From the NCBI GenBank assembly GCA_964019695.1, contig OZ026516.1:79129018-79193017 (forward strand): DNA of 64,000 nt, read 5' to 3'. Source of the DNA: Loripinus fragilis. Its lineage: Eukaryota > Mollusca > Bivalvia > Lucinida > Lucinidae. Below the pieces are notes generated by a model. The model searched no databases. It saw only the letters and a program-made list of their open reading frames with translations, and was not told the DNA's origin. Both the position numbers and the translations under genes were made by a program. Below, piece by piece: positions 47,654 through 57,731 of the stretch (position 1 is its first letter; each line of letters begins with the position of its first letter).

Positions 47654-48739
47654 GGGCAGATTAGGCGGGAAGTGGGGTGTAGTCTTACCGTGTACACACT
47701 GGTCAATGTAAAAGCACCGGTGGTTGCTACAACGAACTGGTGGTGGCTTATTTCAGCACTGGTGGTGGCGTAAAATGGCAGAAAAGGTAAACAAAATCTA
47801 TACCTGTTGACTTTATAATTTATTTATAAGCTTGCATTTATTTTATTTGTGATGACACCAGGCGCACAGACCGTCGGTAAGATTACAGTTTATGGCGCTG
47901 CCAAGCAATTGGTGATTTAATTCATGGTTTGAACGGCAAATCCAACACAGTTCTGGAGTTTTGCCGTGACAGGTGCTTTTTACAAGTGTAACTGCCTAAA
48001 TTTAGGTAAATCTGCATGTCTAAGTGCAGTTGTTATCATATTTTCATGAAATAACATCCAAAAAACGATTACCACTTTGTATCTTTTTTCTTGGTAAACT
48101 AGCTAACGTTTTATTAAGGATTTTTATTACAACGCACTGGGAGCATTTTTTGACGCATTGATACAACGCACTGATGGTTGCACAGATGTGCCATGGTTGC
48201 TGGTGCAGCCTCACCACAGCATTCACTATTCTTATAAACGGTACATTAATCGTTATTTGAGACAGCACATGATATTTCAGTACCAGGACGAAGACTCAGA
48301 TGAGCCTGTGCAAATATACAGACTCGCCAGAGCCTTCTCTACATAGAAAAAATAAAGAGTAGTAATCGTTTTTTGGATGTTATTTCATGGGACTATGATA
48401 ACATAGCTGCAGCTATGCTTAGACATGCAGAATTTCTGAAGTTAGGCAGTCACAATAGAAAAAAGCACCTATCACTGTCAAACTCCACAACTGTGTCGGA
48501 TGTGCCGGTCAAACCATGAATTAAACGCCAATTGCATGGCAGAGCCATAAAATGCAATGTTACTGACGGTTTGTGCGCATTGGGTCATCAAAAGTAAAAT
48601 AAATGCAAGCTTATAAAGAAATCATACAGTCAATAGGCATAGAGTTTGTGGTGAAGGGTCAAGCGAGACTCTGCAAATGTGTAGCCTCACCAGAGACGCT
48701 CCAGAGCTAGCCCTGTTCGCACTTTGAGAGTGTTTCCGC

Positions 48740-49185
48740 CTATTTTTCAGATTGGCCCCAAAACTGTTAATTTAATGAGATTGTTTTGTCCATTATGATA
48801 CATTACAATAGTTAAGAAGCCACTATGCAAGCTTAAAATTTTTGTGCTTCAACAACAGCAGAACCTAGGGCGAAGATTTGGTACCAGTTAAATGCAATTT
48901 TAGCACCCCTGAGATATAGGCTGCTGTCTGTTCTAAGGCGGTGATTCTGTTGTTGTTGATTCGTTGTTGATTTTTACTCCCATTACAGGATTCTGTAATT
49001 GTTCTATTATTTGTTACTTTATGTCCATTCTTGTTTTGCAATCATCTTGATGGGGAAGAGAGAGAGCTGGCTGCTTTGCTTAGTTTGTCTTCCTGGTGTC
49101 TCGTGATTGTTGTGTGGCTATTCCTCTCAGTGCCATGGGTTTGTCTGCAGTTTGTGATTGTGATACTCACTTACTATTTTTGGGT
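48740..49185 (+). repeat. Penelope-like family II tail carried by element A
   Basis: Plus orientation, from TTAATGAGATTG to the terminus TGATACTCACTTACTATTTT. The upstream junction (AGGGCTAGCTCTGGAGC on the opposite strand) is the same as in the copy at 1-350. Confidence 0.75.
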
Positions 49186-49189
49186 GTCA

Positions 49190-49650
49190 TTCATGCGAAC
49201 AGCGATGGCTTTGGCGTGTCTGCCCATTTGCTTGGTCTTTTCTGAGCCTTCGTCACAGTTCAAAATTCTCATGTGGTGACTCAAATGGCGATTGAATGCC
49301 ATTTGTGCGAGCATCGAAGGATCTGGCGAGTGTGCACATTTGCACAGGCTTACCTTAGCCTTCGTCACTGTACAAAATCTCTTGTGCTGCCTTAAATGGC
49401 GATTTGTGTGCTATTCACACCAGCAACGAGTACTCTGGTGAGTCTGTACATTTGCGCAGGCATAGTCATTGGACAATGCGATTAGTATCAAGATCTATTG
49501 TCCTTGCAGCGTAGGCTCTTGGGAGTCTGCACCTTTGCACAGGCTCGCTTGAGCCTTCGTAACAGTACCAAAATATCATGTGCTGGCTCAGATGGCGATT
49601 TGTGCACCGTTTATGTGAACAGCGAATGCTGTGGTGAGGCTGCACCAGCA
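49190..49650 (+). repeat. Minisatellite units (~110 bases) within element A
   Basis: About five units anchored by GAGTCTGCACMTTTGCACAG and GAGCCTTCGTCAC at about 49215, 49325, 49440, 49530 and 49620; same family as 5600-6480. Confidence 0.7.
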
Positions 49651-50158
49651 ACCACGGCACATCTGTGCAACCATCAGTGCGTTGTATCAATGCGTCAAAA
49701 AATGCTCCCAGTGCGTTGTAATAAAAATCCTCAATAAAACATTTGCTAGTTTATCAAGAAAAAAAATTACAAAGTGGTAATCGTTTTTGGATGTTATTTC
49801 ATGAAAATATGATAACAGCTGCGCTTAGACATGCAGATTTACCTAAATTTAGGCAGTTACACTAGTAAAAAGCACCTGTCACGGCAAAACTCCAGAACTG
49901 TGTTGGATTTGCCATTCAAACCATGAATTAAATCACCAATTGCTTGGCAGCGCCATAAACTGTAATCTTACCGACGGTCTGTGCGCCTGGTGTCATCACA
50001 AATAAAATAAATACTAGCTTATAAATAAATCATAAAGTCAACAGGTATATATTTTGTTTACCTTTTCCGCCATTTTACGCCACCACCAGTGCTGAAATAA
50101 GCCACCACCAGTTCGTTGTAGCAACCACCGGTGCTTTTACATTGACCAGTGTGGTGTA

Positions 50159-50305
50159 GACTAGTGATGTTTCTGCTTCATATGAGGGGATGGACAGGAG
50201 GCGGGGGTACGGGGATGGAGGGGATGTGAAGAGGGGGCGGGAGGCGGGGGTAGAGGGGGCCGGGATAGGGGATGGGGAGTCTGTTAAGATTGGGGTAAGA
50301 AACTC
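50159..50305. repeat. Foldback arm block, G-rich (left)
   Basis: TGCTTCATATGAGGGGATGG, GGCGGGGGTACGGGGATGG and TTGGGGTAAGAAACTC. Its mirror is at 53983-54133. Confidence 0.8.
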
Positions 50306-50700
50306 GAAGAGGCAGATAGACTGGCCAAAGAAGCGTCCTTGGGGGCAGCAGCAATGAAGAGTGATACAGAGGTAGTGACCATGGCGGATATCAAGCAAGC
50401 AGCTGTCAAAATGGGTCTATCTCAGTTGCAGAGACAGTGGGAATCTTCAGAAACGGGAAGAACATTATTCAGATATAAACCAAAAGTAACAGGTAGATCT
50501 CAAATTGATTATCCAAATACCATCTCATACAAAGCTCAGATTGGGTTACAACCAGTTAAGGGACTATCAATTTAAATTGGGCATTTAAAATAACAACTTA
50601 TGTGAATGTAATCAATTAGAAACAGTTGAACACTACCTTCTACACTGCGAAAGATACTTCAATGAAAGAGAGGCATTAAGGACTCACATCTTCAATACTG
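50306..50700 (+). pseudogene. LINE fragment: RNase H end and zinc-knuckle-like segment
   Basis: The frame reads EEADRLAKEASLGAA (the C-terminal end of a LINE RNase H domain). It continues to a stop after KGLSI near 50575, then in another frame QLETVEHYLLHCERYF, a C..H..C type block seen in I-clade LINEs. The stop and frame change show decay. It lies at the left edge of an insertion in the foldback's left arm that is missing from the right arm. Confidence 0.6.
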
Positions 50701-50710
50701 CTGCAACACT

Positions 50711-51000
50711 GCCTCGATAGCTCAGTAGACCGCCTCGATAGCTCAGTTGGTAGAGCGTCCGCTTTCTGAGCGGGAGGTCGTGGGTTCCAATCCTGCGGCC
50801 GCACCATACCAAAGGTGTAAAAAAATGGTACTAGCAGCTCCCTTGCTGACGCTCGCATAAAAGGGGTTGTGCTAGGGAGTTAAAGACAGGTAAGTTTCTG
50901 TTTAAGATATAATTGTTATGTCGCAGAATAGCTCATGAGCTAATGTTGTCTGTTACATTATAAGCGACGTTAAATAAGGCTTCTTTATCTTGATCTTGCG
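50711..51000 (+). mobile_element. tRNA-derived SINE (family 3)
   Basis: Head GCCTCGATAGCTCAGTTGG with GTGGGTTCCAATCC as B box. The body contains CTAGCAGCTCCCTTGCTGAC and the tail GCGACGTTAAATAAGGC. The first ~18 bases of the head are repeated just upstream (50711-50728). Acceptor pairing is poor, so this is a SINE and not a tRNA gene. Confidence 0.7.
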
Positions 51001-51258
51001 AGTTCTTACTCAGCTGTACTAAAACTGACTTCAGAAAAATTCATGAAATGAACATCTTCTCCGTGCTGGGTGACTTCATCACCCGGACAGCTAGGTTTTA
51101 ATGTGCACCTCCAGTTAATTTTAATACCAAGAGACAATTTACTCAAGAAGATACATGTAACACCTGAGAATACTAAGAGAATATTTACTAGAGATTATAC
51201 ATTTACATACCAGAGAGACTAATTCTGTCGTCAAGACATAAACTCAGCGATTCAACGA
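51001..51258. other. Remainder of the left-arm insertion, unassigned
   Basis: No coding or repeat recognised; missing from the right arm. Confidence 0.4.
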
Positions 51259-51762
51259 TTTTGTTTGATAGACCCCATCATGTGTCATGGACGATAAAAG
51301 GTAAACATCATTCAAGGAGAACAGGCCATGATGGCCAAACTTGCCCCGCTATGGGGTAAGTTCAACCACCCCTAGGGGCAAGTTTGGCAAAGGAACTGTC
51401 CTGGCCTTGGGGAGACTGAGGTAGTTCGGCCTCGGGACATGTTCGGCATTTGGCTATATTTGGTATGTAGACTAAGATATGAAGCTGGGAAACATAATTG
51501 GAAATTACTTGTGACGAGTTTGTTTACATGAGTACACAATGGCTGCATTGTTGAAGGGCACATTGATATTGTACCAGAAAACTCGCTTTAATTTCTAGCA
51601 TGATCAGTCAAGTTTTCATAAAAATTTCAGTTTGTAATTGTCTAAAGATGTGTTAATATTCTGATTTAAATTGTGCTTCGATATAAAACATGCCCGAGGG
51701 GTGGCCGAACTTAACCCTGCTCTCCTTGAATGAAGATTACCCTTTATCGTACAGAGACACAT

Positions 51763-53959
51763 CTACATCTACATCTATGGTTTACGCACTGTCCGTCACT
51801 CTTGACTGTTATAGCGCGGGGGTTGCGACTTAAGAAAAGAAAAAGGGAGGAATCGATAGGAAAGTTAGAAGCAAGTAAAGGCATGATACGAAAGTCAGAA
51901 GAATTTAGAAAAGTTGTGCCGAATGCATATTCAATCCTTCGGTCTTGTCCAATCTAGCTACCTTGCAGGTACCAGGGCAAACGAAGTCCCCGCCAGCACA
52001 GCACAAGAAGTCACTAGGATTTACTTGCATTCGACAGACCCTAAACAGATTAGAATGACATGGTGCTGAGCTCCCGTTTGAAAGATACCAAACTGGGAGC
52101 GTCTGCCAAAGATGCTGGCAGGGAATTCCAAAGAACAATGGTTCTTGGGAAGAAGCTGTTTTTGAAGTAGTCACTAGAAGCTGGGACATGTCTGAATTTG
52201 TGAGAGTGATGTGACCTGGTTCTTGTTGAGGCTTCCGTTAGATACTGATCCGGTGGGATGTCTACTAGGTCATTGATTATCTTGAACAACATAGTAAGCT
52301 GACACTTGACACGTCTCGATTCCAGTGATTCCCATTCTAAATGTTCCAACATGGAGGTCACGCTGCTGGTGTTGTGGTATCTGTTGGTAACATACCTAGC
52401 CGCTCTACGCTGGACCATTTCAAGTTTGTTGATGTAGTCTTGGGTGTAGGGGCTCCAGACTGTGCAACAGTACTCCAGTATGGGTCTGACGAGAGAAAGA
52501 TATGCAGCTGTTTTTGTCGATTTATTGCTGACCTTCAGTTTTCGTCTAAGGAAGCCTATCATACTGTTTCCCTTCTTTATGGTCTGGTCCATATGCTTAT
52601 TCCAAGCCATGTTTGTCTGCATCTCTACACCAAGATATCGTGTGGAATCCTCTGATGTAAGAACATGTCCCTTCAATGAGTACTCTCTAACAACAGGATT
52701 GCTTGACCTTGATACTCTGATGGTGCTACACTTGTCTGGTAGAAAGGACATACCCCATTTCTTCTCCCATATTGCTAGCTCGTCTAGGTCATCTTGTAAG
52801 ATGTCACAGTCTCTCTGGTTTTTTATCCTTCTATAGAGAATACAGTCATCTGCAAAAAGCCGAGTATTTGACTGGACGCTGTCTGGGAGGTCGTTTATAA
52901 ATAGGAGAAACAACAGTGGTCCCAATGCTGTTCCCTGCGGCACTCCACTTATGACTAGTATACTGTCTGAGGTTGCTCCTTCAACCAGCACCTGTTGAGT
53001 CCTGTCCGTTAGGAATGATCGTATCCATCGGTGTACATTGTCCCTGATACCATAATGCTCCAATTTCTTTAACAGACGCTCATGGGGGACGCGATCAAAT
53101 GCTTTTGAGAAGTCTAAGATGATCAGGTCGTGCTGGTGCTTCTTGTCTAAGCCTTGAATAAGTTCATGGACTAATGTAAGCAGTTGTGTTTCGCAGCTTC
53201 CCCTGGCTCTAAAACCATGCTGGCAGTCTGTGAGTATCTCATATTCATCCAGGTGTTTGAGAACGTTGCTGGTAACAATATGTTCCTGAATCTTGCAGCA
53301 TAGACTGGTAAGGGAGACTGGCCTGTAATTTGATGCTTTGTATTTCTCCCCTTTTTTAAAGATGGCAGTAACGTTAGCTGTTCTCCAGTCTTTTGGTACT
53401 TTCCCAGTATCAAAGCTCTTTTGAAAGATAATGATCAGGAACGGTCCAATCTCTGTGGTCATCTCCTTAAGAACCCTTGCAGGGAGCAAATCTGGTCCAG
53501 AGGCTTTATTGGGGTTTAGTTTAAGCAGTTGTTTCACCACACCTTCATTGGTAACCTCAATCTCTGGCATTGACGGGAATGGTGTGCCGTCCAGTGATGG
53601 TATGCTGCTCTTGTCCTCTTTGGTCCACGTTGACTCATATTGTCTGTTGAGGATATCTGCTTTATCCGTTGGTTCAGCATGCAGTCGTCCATTTTCTTTT
53701 AGGGGTGCTATGCCGCTGGAGTCCTTTCGTAGGGACTTAATAAAATACCAAAATCGCTTCTGTTTAGGCTTATGCTCCTGTTCTGGGTCACCTTTGTCTA
53801 TGATATGGTCCACAAAGTTCCAATATGACTGGCGTTCGGCCTTCTGTAGTCTGGCTTTTGTTTCCCGGTAGTGTCTGATGTCCTGCGCTCGACCGGTTTT
53901 TCTCTGCCTCTTGAATAGCTTGTCTATTTTACGAATCAGGGCCTTAATCTCTCTTGAAG
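51763..53959 (-). mobile_element. 5'-truncated LINE in the right arm of the foldback
   Basis: Ends in a TAGATG-repeat tail (51763-51781 read on the minus strand). The target duplication ATGTG is present at both ends (minus strand: 53960-53964 and 51758-51762). The left arm shows the empty site with a single ATGTG at 51280-51284. The 3' UTR is 51782-52049. Its tail and C-terminus match the fragment at 35266-36020. Confidence 0.85.
52050..53959 (-). CDS. LINE reverse transcriptase, open frame lacking its N-terminus
   Basis: An open frame of about 636 codons runs from the truncation point to the stop; the first in-frame ATG (53813) leaves 587. The order is a basic linker (LFKRQRKTGRAQDIRHYRE), RT fingers (NYRPVSLTSLCCKI), motif A (LIILDFSKAFDRVPHERL), motif B (SGVPQGTALGPLLFLLF), motif C (RLFADDCILYR), then STRYLGVEM. 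The C-terminal region has LEMVQRRAARYVTNRYHN and FFPRTIVLWNSLP. Catalytic aspartates of motifs A and C (FADD) are intact. The AP-endonuclease expected upstream is missing because of 5' truncation. It belongs to the CR1/Jockey/L2 group; I cannot fix the clade. It is probably transcriptionally dependent on its surroundings and not autonomous. Confidence 0.8.
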
Positions 53960-53982
53960 CACATGATGGGGTCTATCAAACA

Positions 53983-54133
53983 AAAGGAGTTTCTTACCCC
54001 AATCTTTACAGATTCCCCGCCCCCTATCCCCGTTCCCTCTACCCCCCGCTCCCCGCCCCTCTTCCCATCCCTTCTACCCCCGTACCCCTGTCCATCCCCT
54101 CATATGAAGCAAAAAACATCGCTTGTCTACACC
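53983..54133. repeat. Foldback arm block, C-rich (right)
   Basis: The complement of 50159-50305: GGAGTTTCTTACCCCAATC, CCCGTACCCCTGTCCATCC and CCTCATATGAAGC. Plus-strand proline-rich frames here are artefacts. Confidence 0.8.
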
Positions 54134-54205
54134 CACCTTCCCGCCTAATCTGTCCGGATCTGGGCATCGCACACGTTTCGACTTGGGGACGTTTTGTTGA
54201 ATGGG

Positions 54206-54611
54206 GGCAGACTTGATTTAGCTGTTCTCTTTACTCCTTCCACTCCGAACAGAAATCTGTGCTGGCGTACGCCGGAGTACTCCATCTTCCAAGGTGGTGC
54301 AGACAGAACAGTCACGTGACCTGTTCCAAAATAAAATGGCGGAGCACTGCCTACACTGTACTGAGATATTTTTCAGTCTTTCCCGATAGAATCTAATAAT
54401 TATTTATATTGAAAAAGTATGGTCATTAGTAAAATGGATTGAAAGCACATGTATTTTGTCATTCTTTTTTCTTCTTGGCAATCGTTTCACAATTCAAACA
54501 GTAATCGCTTGATTTACTCCGGAGTACTCCAAGGTGCCCAATTTTGCTTGTTTTAGATGGCTGTTCTGGCGTACTCCGCGTACTCTAAAAATTTCTAAAT
54601 CAAGTCCGCCC
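54206..54611. mobile_element. MITE with 4-base duplication, proven by empty site
   Basis: The ends GGCAGACTTGATTTAG and the complement of CTAAATCAAGTCCGCCC are flanked by TGGG (54202-54205 and 54612-54615). The other arm of the foldback at 47500-47512 has the uninterrupted sequence with a single TGGG (complement CCCA). Self-complementary GGAGTACTCC words lie just inside both ends (54270 and 54519). Confidence 0.8.
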
Positions 54612-54639
54612 TGGGTAAGAACTCACGATCTGATCAGCT

Positions 54640-54745
54640 ATAATCCGTTTCTTGTTTACTGTCGTGAGTTGGCTCCCGGTACCGTTAGTTTAACAGGTGA
54701 CCGGGCCCAGGGCGACGACAGTAAACATGATTCGCACTATAATAA
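54640..54745. mobile_element. ~100-base hairpin insertion in the right arm
   Basis: GTTTACTGTCGT (54654-54665) and ACGACAGTAAAC (54715-54726) are inverted. The segment is missing from the left arm between 47470 and 47485. A possible miniature element. Confidence 0.5.
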
Positions 54746-54944
54746 CCTCCGACTGTTATGTTCCCACTTCACAAGAACTTTCAGAAGAAGTCTGACCAGC
54801 CCTTTAAATATGTATACACAAAAGAAAATATAACGCTTGGTTTCATTCCTCGCAAATGTAAGCGTAGAACAGGGGCGTCAGAACAAGTACTGGCTTTTTT
54901 TTTTTAACAAACCTGGGATTTGACTACAGGGGCTTGAAGTTATG

Positions 54945-55956
54945 ATTTTGAGTGCTTTTAGGCCTAGGGAAGGGTGATATATGCTTAAAACTGTCGAAAA
55001 TTCGACTATTTAAAGATCTAAAAAAGGTTCAAATCGATTTTAAGAAAAATGACAAGGGAGTACGACATAGAAATCTGTCAGATCATTTTGCAGTAGATTT
55101 TCTGCTGTAACCTATGCAATAGATCGCGATGTCTTGTTTTTCCACCAGCCCATCACAATGCTTTAGCTGTTCACTTAATATTTTAACCATTGTGTACCAT
55201 TTAAAAGAGAATTTTGCGAAAAACCTGAAATAAACACTTGTCAAGTGCAATCGCGGCAGTCTGCCATCTTGTTTATGAAATCGCGCCAAAGTGACTTAGG
55301 TAAGCAGCACATGTCAACAATCCTGAGATTGCTCACCTGAGACAACTTACTCGTACCTACATACTAGATCCTTTATATATCAGTAACATTTTAAGATTTT
55401 TGTAAAGGAATGAAATCTTCAACAATATATCTTCCAGTAATGTATTTTGACGCACATCTATTTTGACGCACCTTTCATTTTCTTCAAATATATGAAGCTA
55501 CATTATTTAATTTACAATATCCTAGCATTGCTGAGGTAGAATGGCATTAGAAGAATACATCTAGGCGGCCAAATGTAAAAATTTTGATTTTCTTTGAATA
55601 TTACTGCCCCTTTTACCTACACTGGTCATGTTTTTTTACCAAAATTCTTAAGGTACTTTTTTGTCAATTAAAAAACAAGATTTTTGATAGACAAATTTTA
55701 TTCCAGTTTTAAAATATTTTATTTCCCTGCTACATTGGCATCTGCTCTTGTGATTCAACTACAAATCTTATGATTGTTTTAATGCTTTACAAAAAATAAT
55801 TACATTTGATGTGGTGCTATGTCTTTATATGAATTTATTAAGAAACTTGAAAGTGACAAAATATGTTAGCATATTTTCCCCAACTCGTTAACATAAGTGA
55901 TATTAATAAATTGAGCAAATTAGTTTTTATTGTTACTGCATGCAGTCTAATGAACA
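54945..55956. other. No gene recognised
   Basis: AT-rich flank of the DIRS element; short frames only. Confidence 0.4.
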
Positions 55957-56127
55957 TTTTATTACGTAAACAACCTACATTACACTATACTATGATAATT
56001 CCCTTCCAGGTACCTCAACTCGCACTACTTTCGAAGTTCACTGAGTAAATCGATTACTACGTGTGACGTCACTACCCGCGTGCTCACTGAAGCCCAATCA
56101 CTTTTTCCTTTCGGCGACTACATGTCG
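55957..56127 (+). repeat. DIRS left inverted terminal repeat
   Basis: TTTTATTACGTAAACAACC forms the outer ~17 bases. The part from CCTACATTACACTATA to GGCGACTACATGTC is mirrored at 61042-61190 and includes GAAGTTCACTGAGTAAATCG and TGACGTCACTACCCGCG. Confidence 0.9.
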
Positions 56128-56210
56128 CACGTACCTAGATAGATCTCGCGATAAGTTTTTGTGATTCTTTGAATTCTTTTTCTTTTGGAATTTATTTATG
56201 TGGATTTAAT

Positions 56211-57731
56211 ATGGCGGAGACTGAGGTAAAGCTACGGGCGTTGAAAAACACCGTGTCTATATCGGAGGAGGTTTTATCTGCGGACAGTGATTCAACTTCT
56301 CTGGTGGACGAGAGTAAGAAAAAAGCACGTGGTCGGTCTCGCCGCACAATGGCTTCCGTTTCGGCTGAATGGGAAGTGAAGTTTGCTAATCAACAGCAGG
56401 AATTGGCAAGTATGAAACAAACACTTAGTTCAATAGAGAATTCGTTAAAACGGGAGAGTGACTCTGTTGTTTCGCCATCTAGGCAGAAACGTTCACGGAG
56501 AGTTTCGGCACATAGTCAGAAACGCCACTCGTCTCACCGACACAAGAGTAAAAGTGAACGGTACCCGGACAAAACTGTTTCGGACAGTAGTTCTAGTAAT
56601 AATGACGATAGTGTGTCGTTACATGACCACAGACAATCTGGTTTTTCATCAGAGGATGACAATGGTAACACACCCAGATCCCCGTCAGGTCGCTCTCAGT
56701 CGCGCAGTCCTGTGATTATGGAAAATGAATCCAATGACAAGTTATCAGTAAAAGACAGTAAAGACTTGTTTGCTATTTTCGGGGAGGATGCAACCGTTAA
56801 GAAAGACGATAAGAAAGTGGGCATCTCTCTTGACAAATCTCAAATTGATGTGATTGAAAATAGTTGGCATCATAAAAATCCTTCGTCATTGTCAACCACT
56901 TTTGAGGAAAACTTTGATTTGTTTCCGGTTGATGAGGAAGCTGAGAAATTTCTTAGTGTACCATCTCTTGAACCTTTGGTAGAAGGATGTCTTAAGAAAA
57001 AACATGGAGAACGGGCCAAATTTGGTAAGAAACCAGCATTATATACCCAACCGTGTAAAATGATAGAAAAGCAAGCCTACAGTGGCCAACAATCGGCCAG
57101 AATGGCGATGACTATGCAGATTTATGTGCAGCAAAGTCTTGGAAATTTGATGCAAGCTTTTAAGAGCGATTCAGTTGATAAAGACTTTTGTGTGTCACAG
57201 ATTCAGGAAATTTTTTCCATGTCCACTAAATGCTTAGAACAGATAGGCAGGACAGGTGCGTTTCACCACATAGTGCGTAGATGTTGTACTATGACTGACA
57301 CAGCTTTGTACAGTTTATCAGATCGGGATAAGTTCTATGATTTGCCATTATCTAGTGAAGGGGTATTTGGTCCAGGTTTCGCTACACTTCTCAAAGACAG
57401 GAAAGAACAAAGGAAACTTGTGGATGATTTGCTTGACATACCAGATCTTAAAAAGAACTATAAACGCAAATCTTCATCCAAGGACAGGCACTCTTCAATC
57501 AAGAAACAATATATGCCTACAGCTACAGTGTCAAGCGCTAGAGCATCGTCATCGGTTACTAGAGAGCCTTCAGAACCTTTTGTAGGTGATTTCCAGATTC
57601 CGAAACGGGAGTTTCGGGGCACACCTCAGGTCAAAGATCGAGGCAGATCGTCCCATAGAGGCGGGAGAACAGATGGTCAGTCCAGACGTCCCTCAGGTAG
57701 AGGACGGGTGGCGGGACCAACTAAGCAATGA
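56211..57731 (+). CDS. DIRS ORF1, gag-like protein
   Basis: The first in-frame ATG (56211, in AATATGGCGG, a good initiation context) gives about 506 residues; the frame is open a little upstream without an ATG. The protein starts MAETEVKLRALKN. An early basic stretch (KKKARGRSRR) is followed by a probable coiled coil near residues 45-75 (QQQELASMKQTLSSIENSL). A long Ser/Arg/Lys and acidic low-complexity part (residues ~80-175) comes next, then a more ordered region with helical character (residues ~190-430). The C-terminus is rich in RG, S and R (HRGGRTDGQSRR, RGRVAGPTKQ). There is no CCHC zinc knuckle. In DIRS elements ORF1 is taken to be the nucleic-acid-binding Gag equivalent; that is by position and composition. 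Its last 59 bases overlap the first ATG of the next ORF. The frame is undamaged. Confidence 0.8.
   Translation: MAETEVKLRALKNTVSISEEVLSADSDSTSLVDESKKKARGRSRRTMASVSAEWEVKFANQQQELASMKQTLSSIENSLKRESDSVVSPSRQKRSRRVSAHSQKRHSSHRHKSKSERYPDKTVSDSSSSNNDDSVSLHDHRQSGFSSEDDNGNTPRSPSGRSQSRSPVIMENESNDKLSVKDSKDLFAIFGEDATVKKDDKKVGISLDKSQIDVIENSWHHKNPSSLSTTFEENFDLFPVDEEAEKFLSVPSLEPLVEGCLKKKHGERAKFGKKPALYTQPCKMIEKQAYSGQQSARMAMTMQIYVQQSLGNLMQAFKSDSVDKDFCVSQIQEIFSMSTKCLEQIGRTGAFHHIVRRCCTMTDTALYSLSDRDKFYDLPLSSEGVFGPGFATLLKDRKEQRKLVDDLLDIPDLKKNYKRKSSSKDRHSSIKKQYMPTATVSSARASSSVTREPSEPFVGDFQIPKREFRGTPQVKDRGRSSHRGGRTDGQSRRPSGRGRVAGPTKQ

Larger units (their letters stand above)
47695..50153. mobile_element. Element A, complete copy with both TIRs
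   Basis: The TIRs begin CACACTGGTCAATGTAAA and extend ~80 bases with CCACCAG motifs (GGTGGTTGCTACAACGA and others). A 5-base duplication GTGTA flanks both ends (47690-47694 and 50154-50158). The interior is nested and inverted: 47780-48075 is mirrored at 48360-48650 and again at 49760-50050. A Penelope-like tail lies at 48740-49185 and minisatellite units at 49190-49650. No transposase is encoded. The opposite arm of the surrounding foldback lacks the whole element. Confidence 0.75.
47275..54940. mobile_element. Large foldback (inverted-repeat) structure with differential insertions
   Basis: The arms mirror each other in four blocks: 47283-47475 with 54735-54930; 47495-47550 plus 47650-47680 with 54122-54201 and 54612-54640; 50159-50305 with 53983-54120; and 51259-51380 with 51690-51757 and 53960-53976. 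The ends resemble CCTGTGATCAAAC and CCTGTAGTCAAATC. After subtracting insertions each arm is about 0.8 kb around a ~300-base spacer. Left-arm insertions are element A and a LINE fragment plus SINE. Right-arm insertions are a LINE and two MITEs. No target duplication of the whole structure was identified. Confidence 0.75.

Noticed and set aside
50075..50398. Proline-rich protein on the minus strand, and its counterpart at 53878-54216
   Set aside because: Both are readings of the G/C-rich foldback arm block in opposite orientations.
50732..50808. Possible functional tRNA (Arg-TCT-like loop)
   Set aside because: Acceptor and T stems pair poorly, and a SINE body and tail follow directly.
52341..53871. 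Plus-strand frames of 104-146 codons
   Set aside because: Antisense shadows of the LINE reverse transcriptase frame.
56169..56210. Upstream extension of DIRS ORF1
   Set aside because: The frame is open but its first codon here is TTG; the first ATG, in good context, is at 56211.
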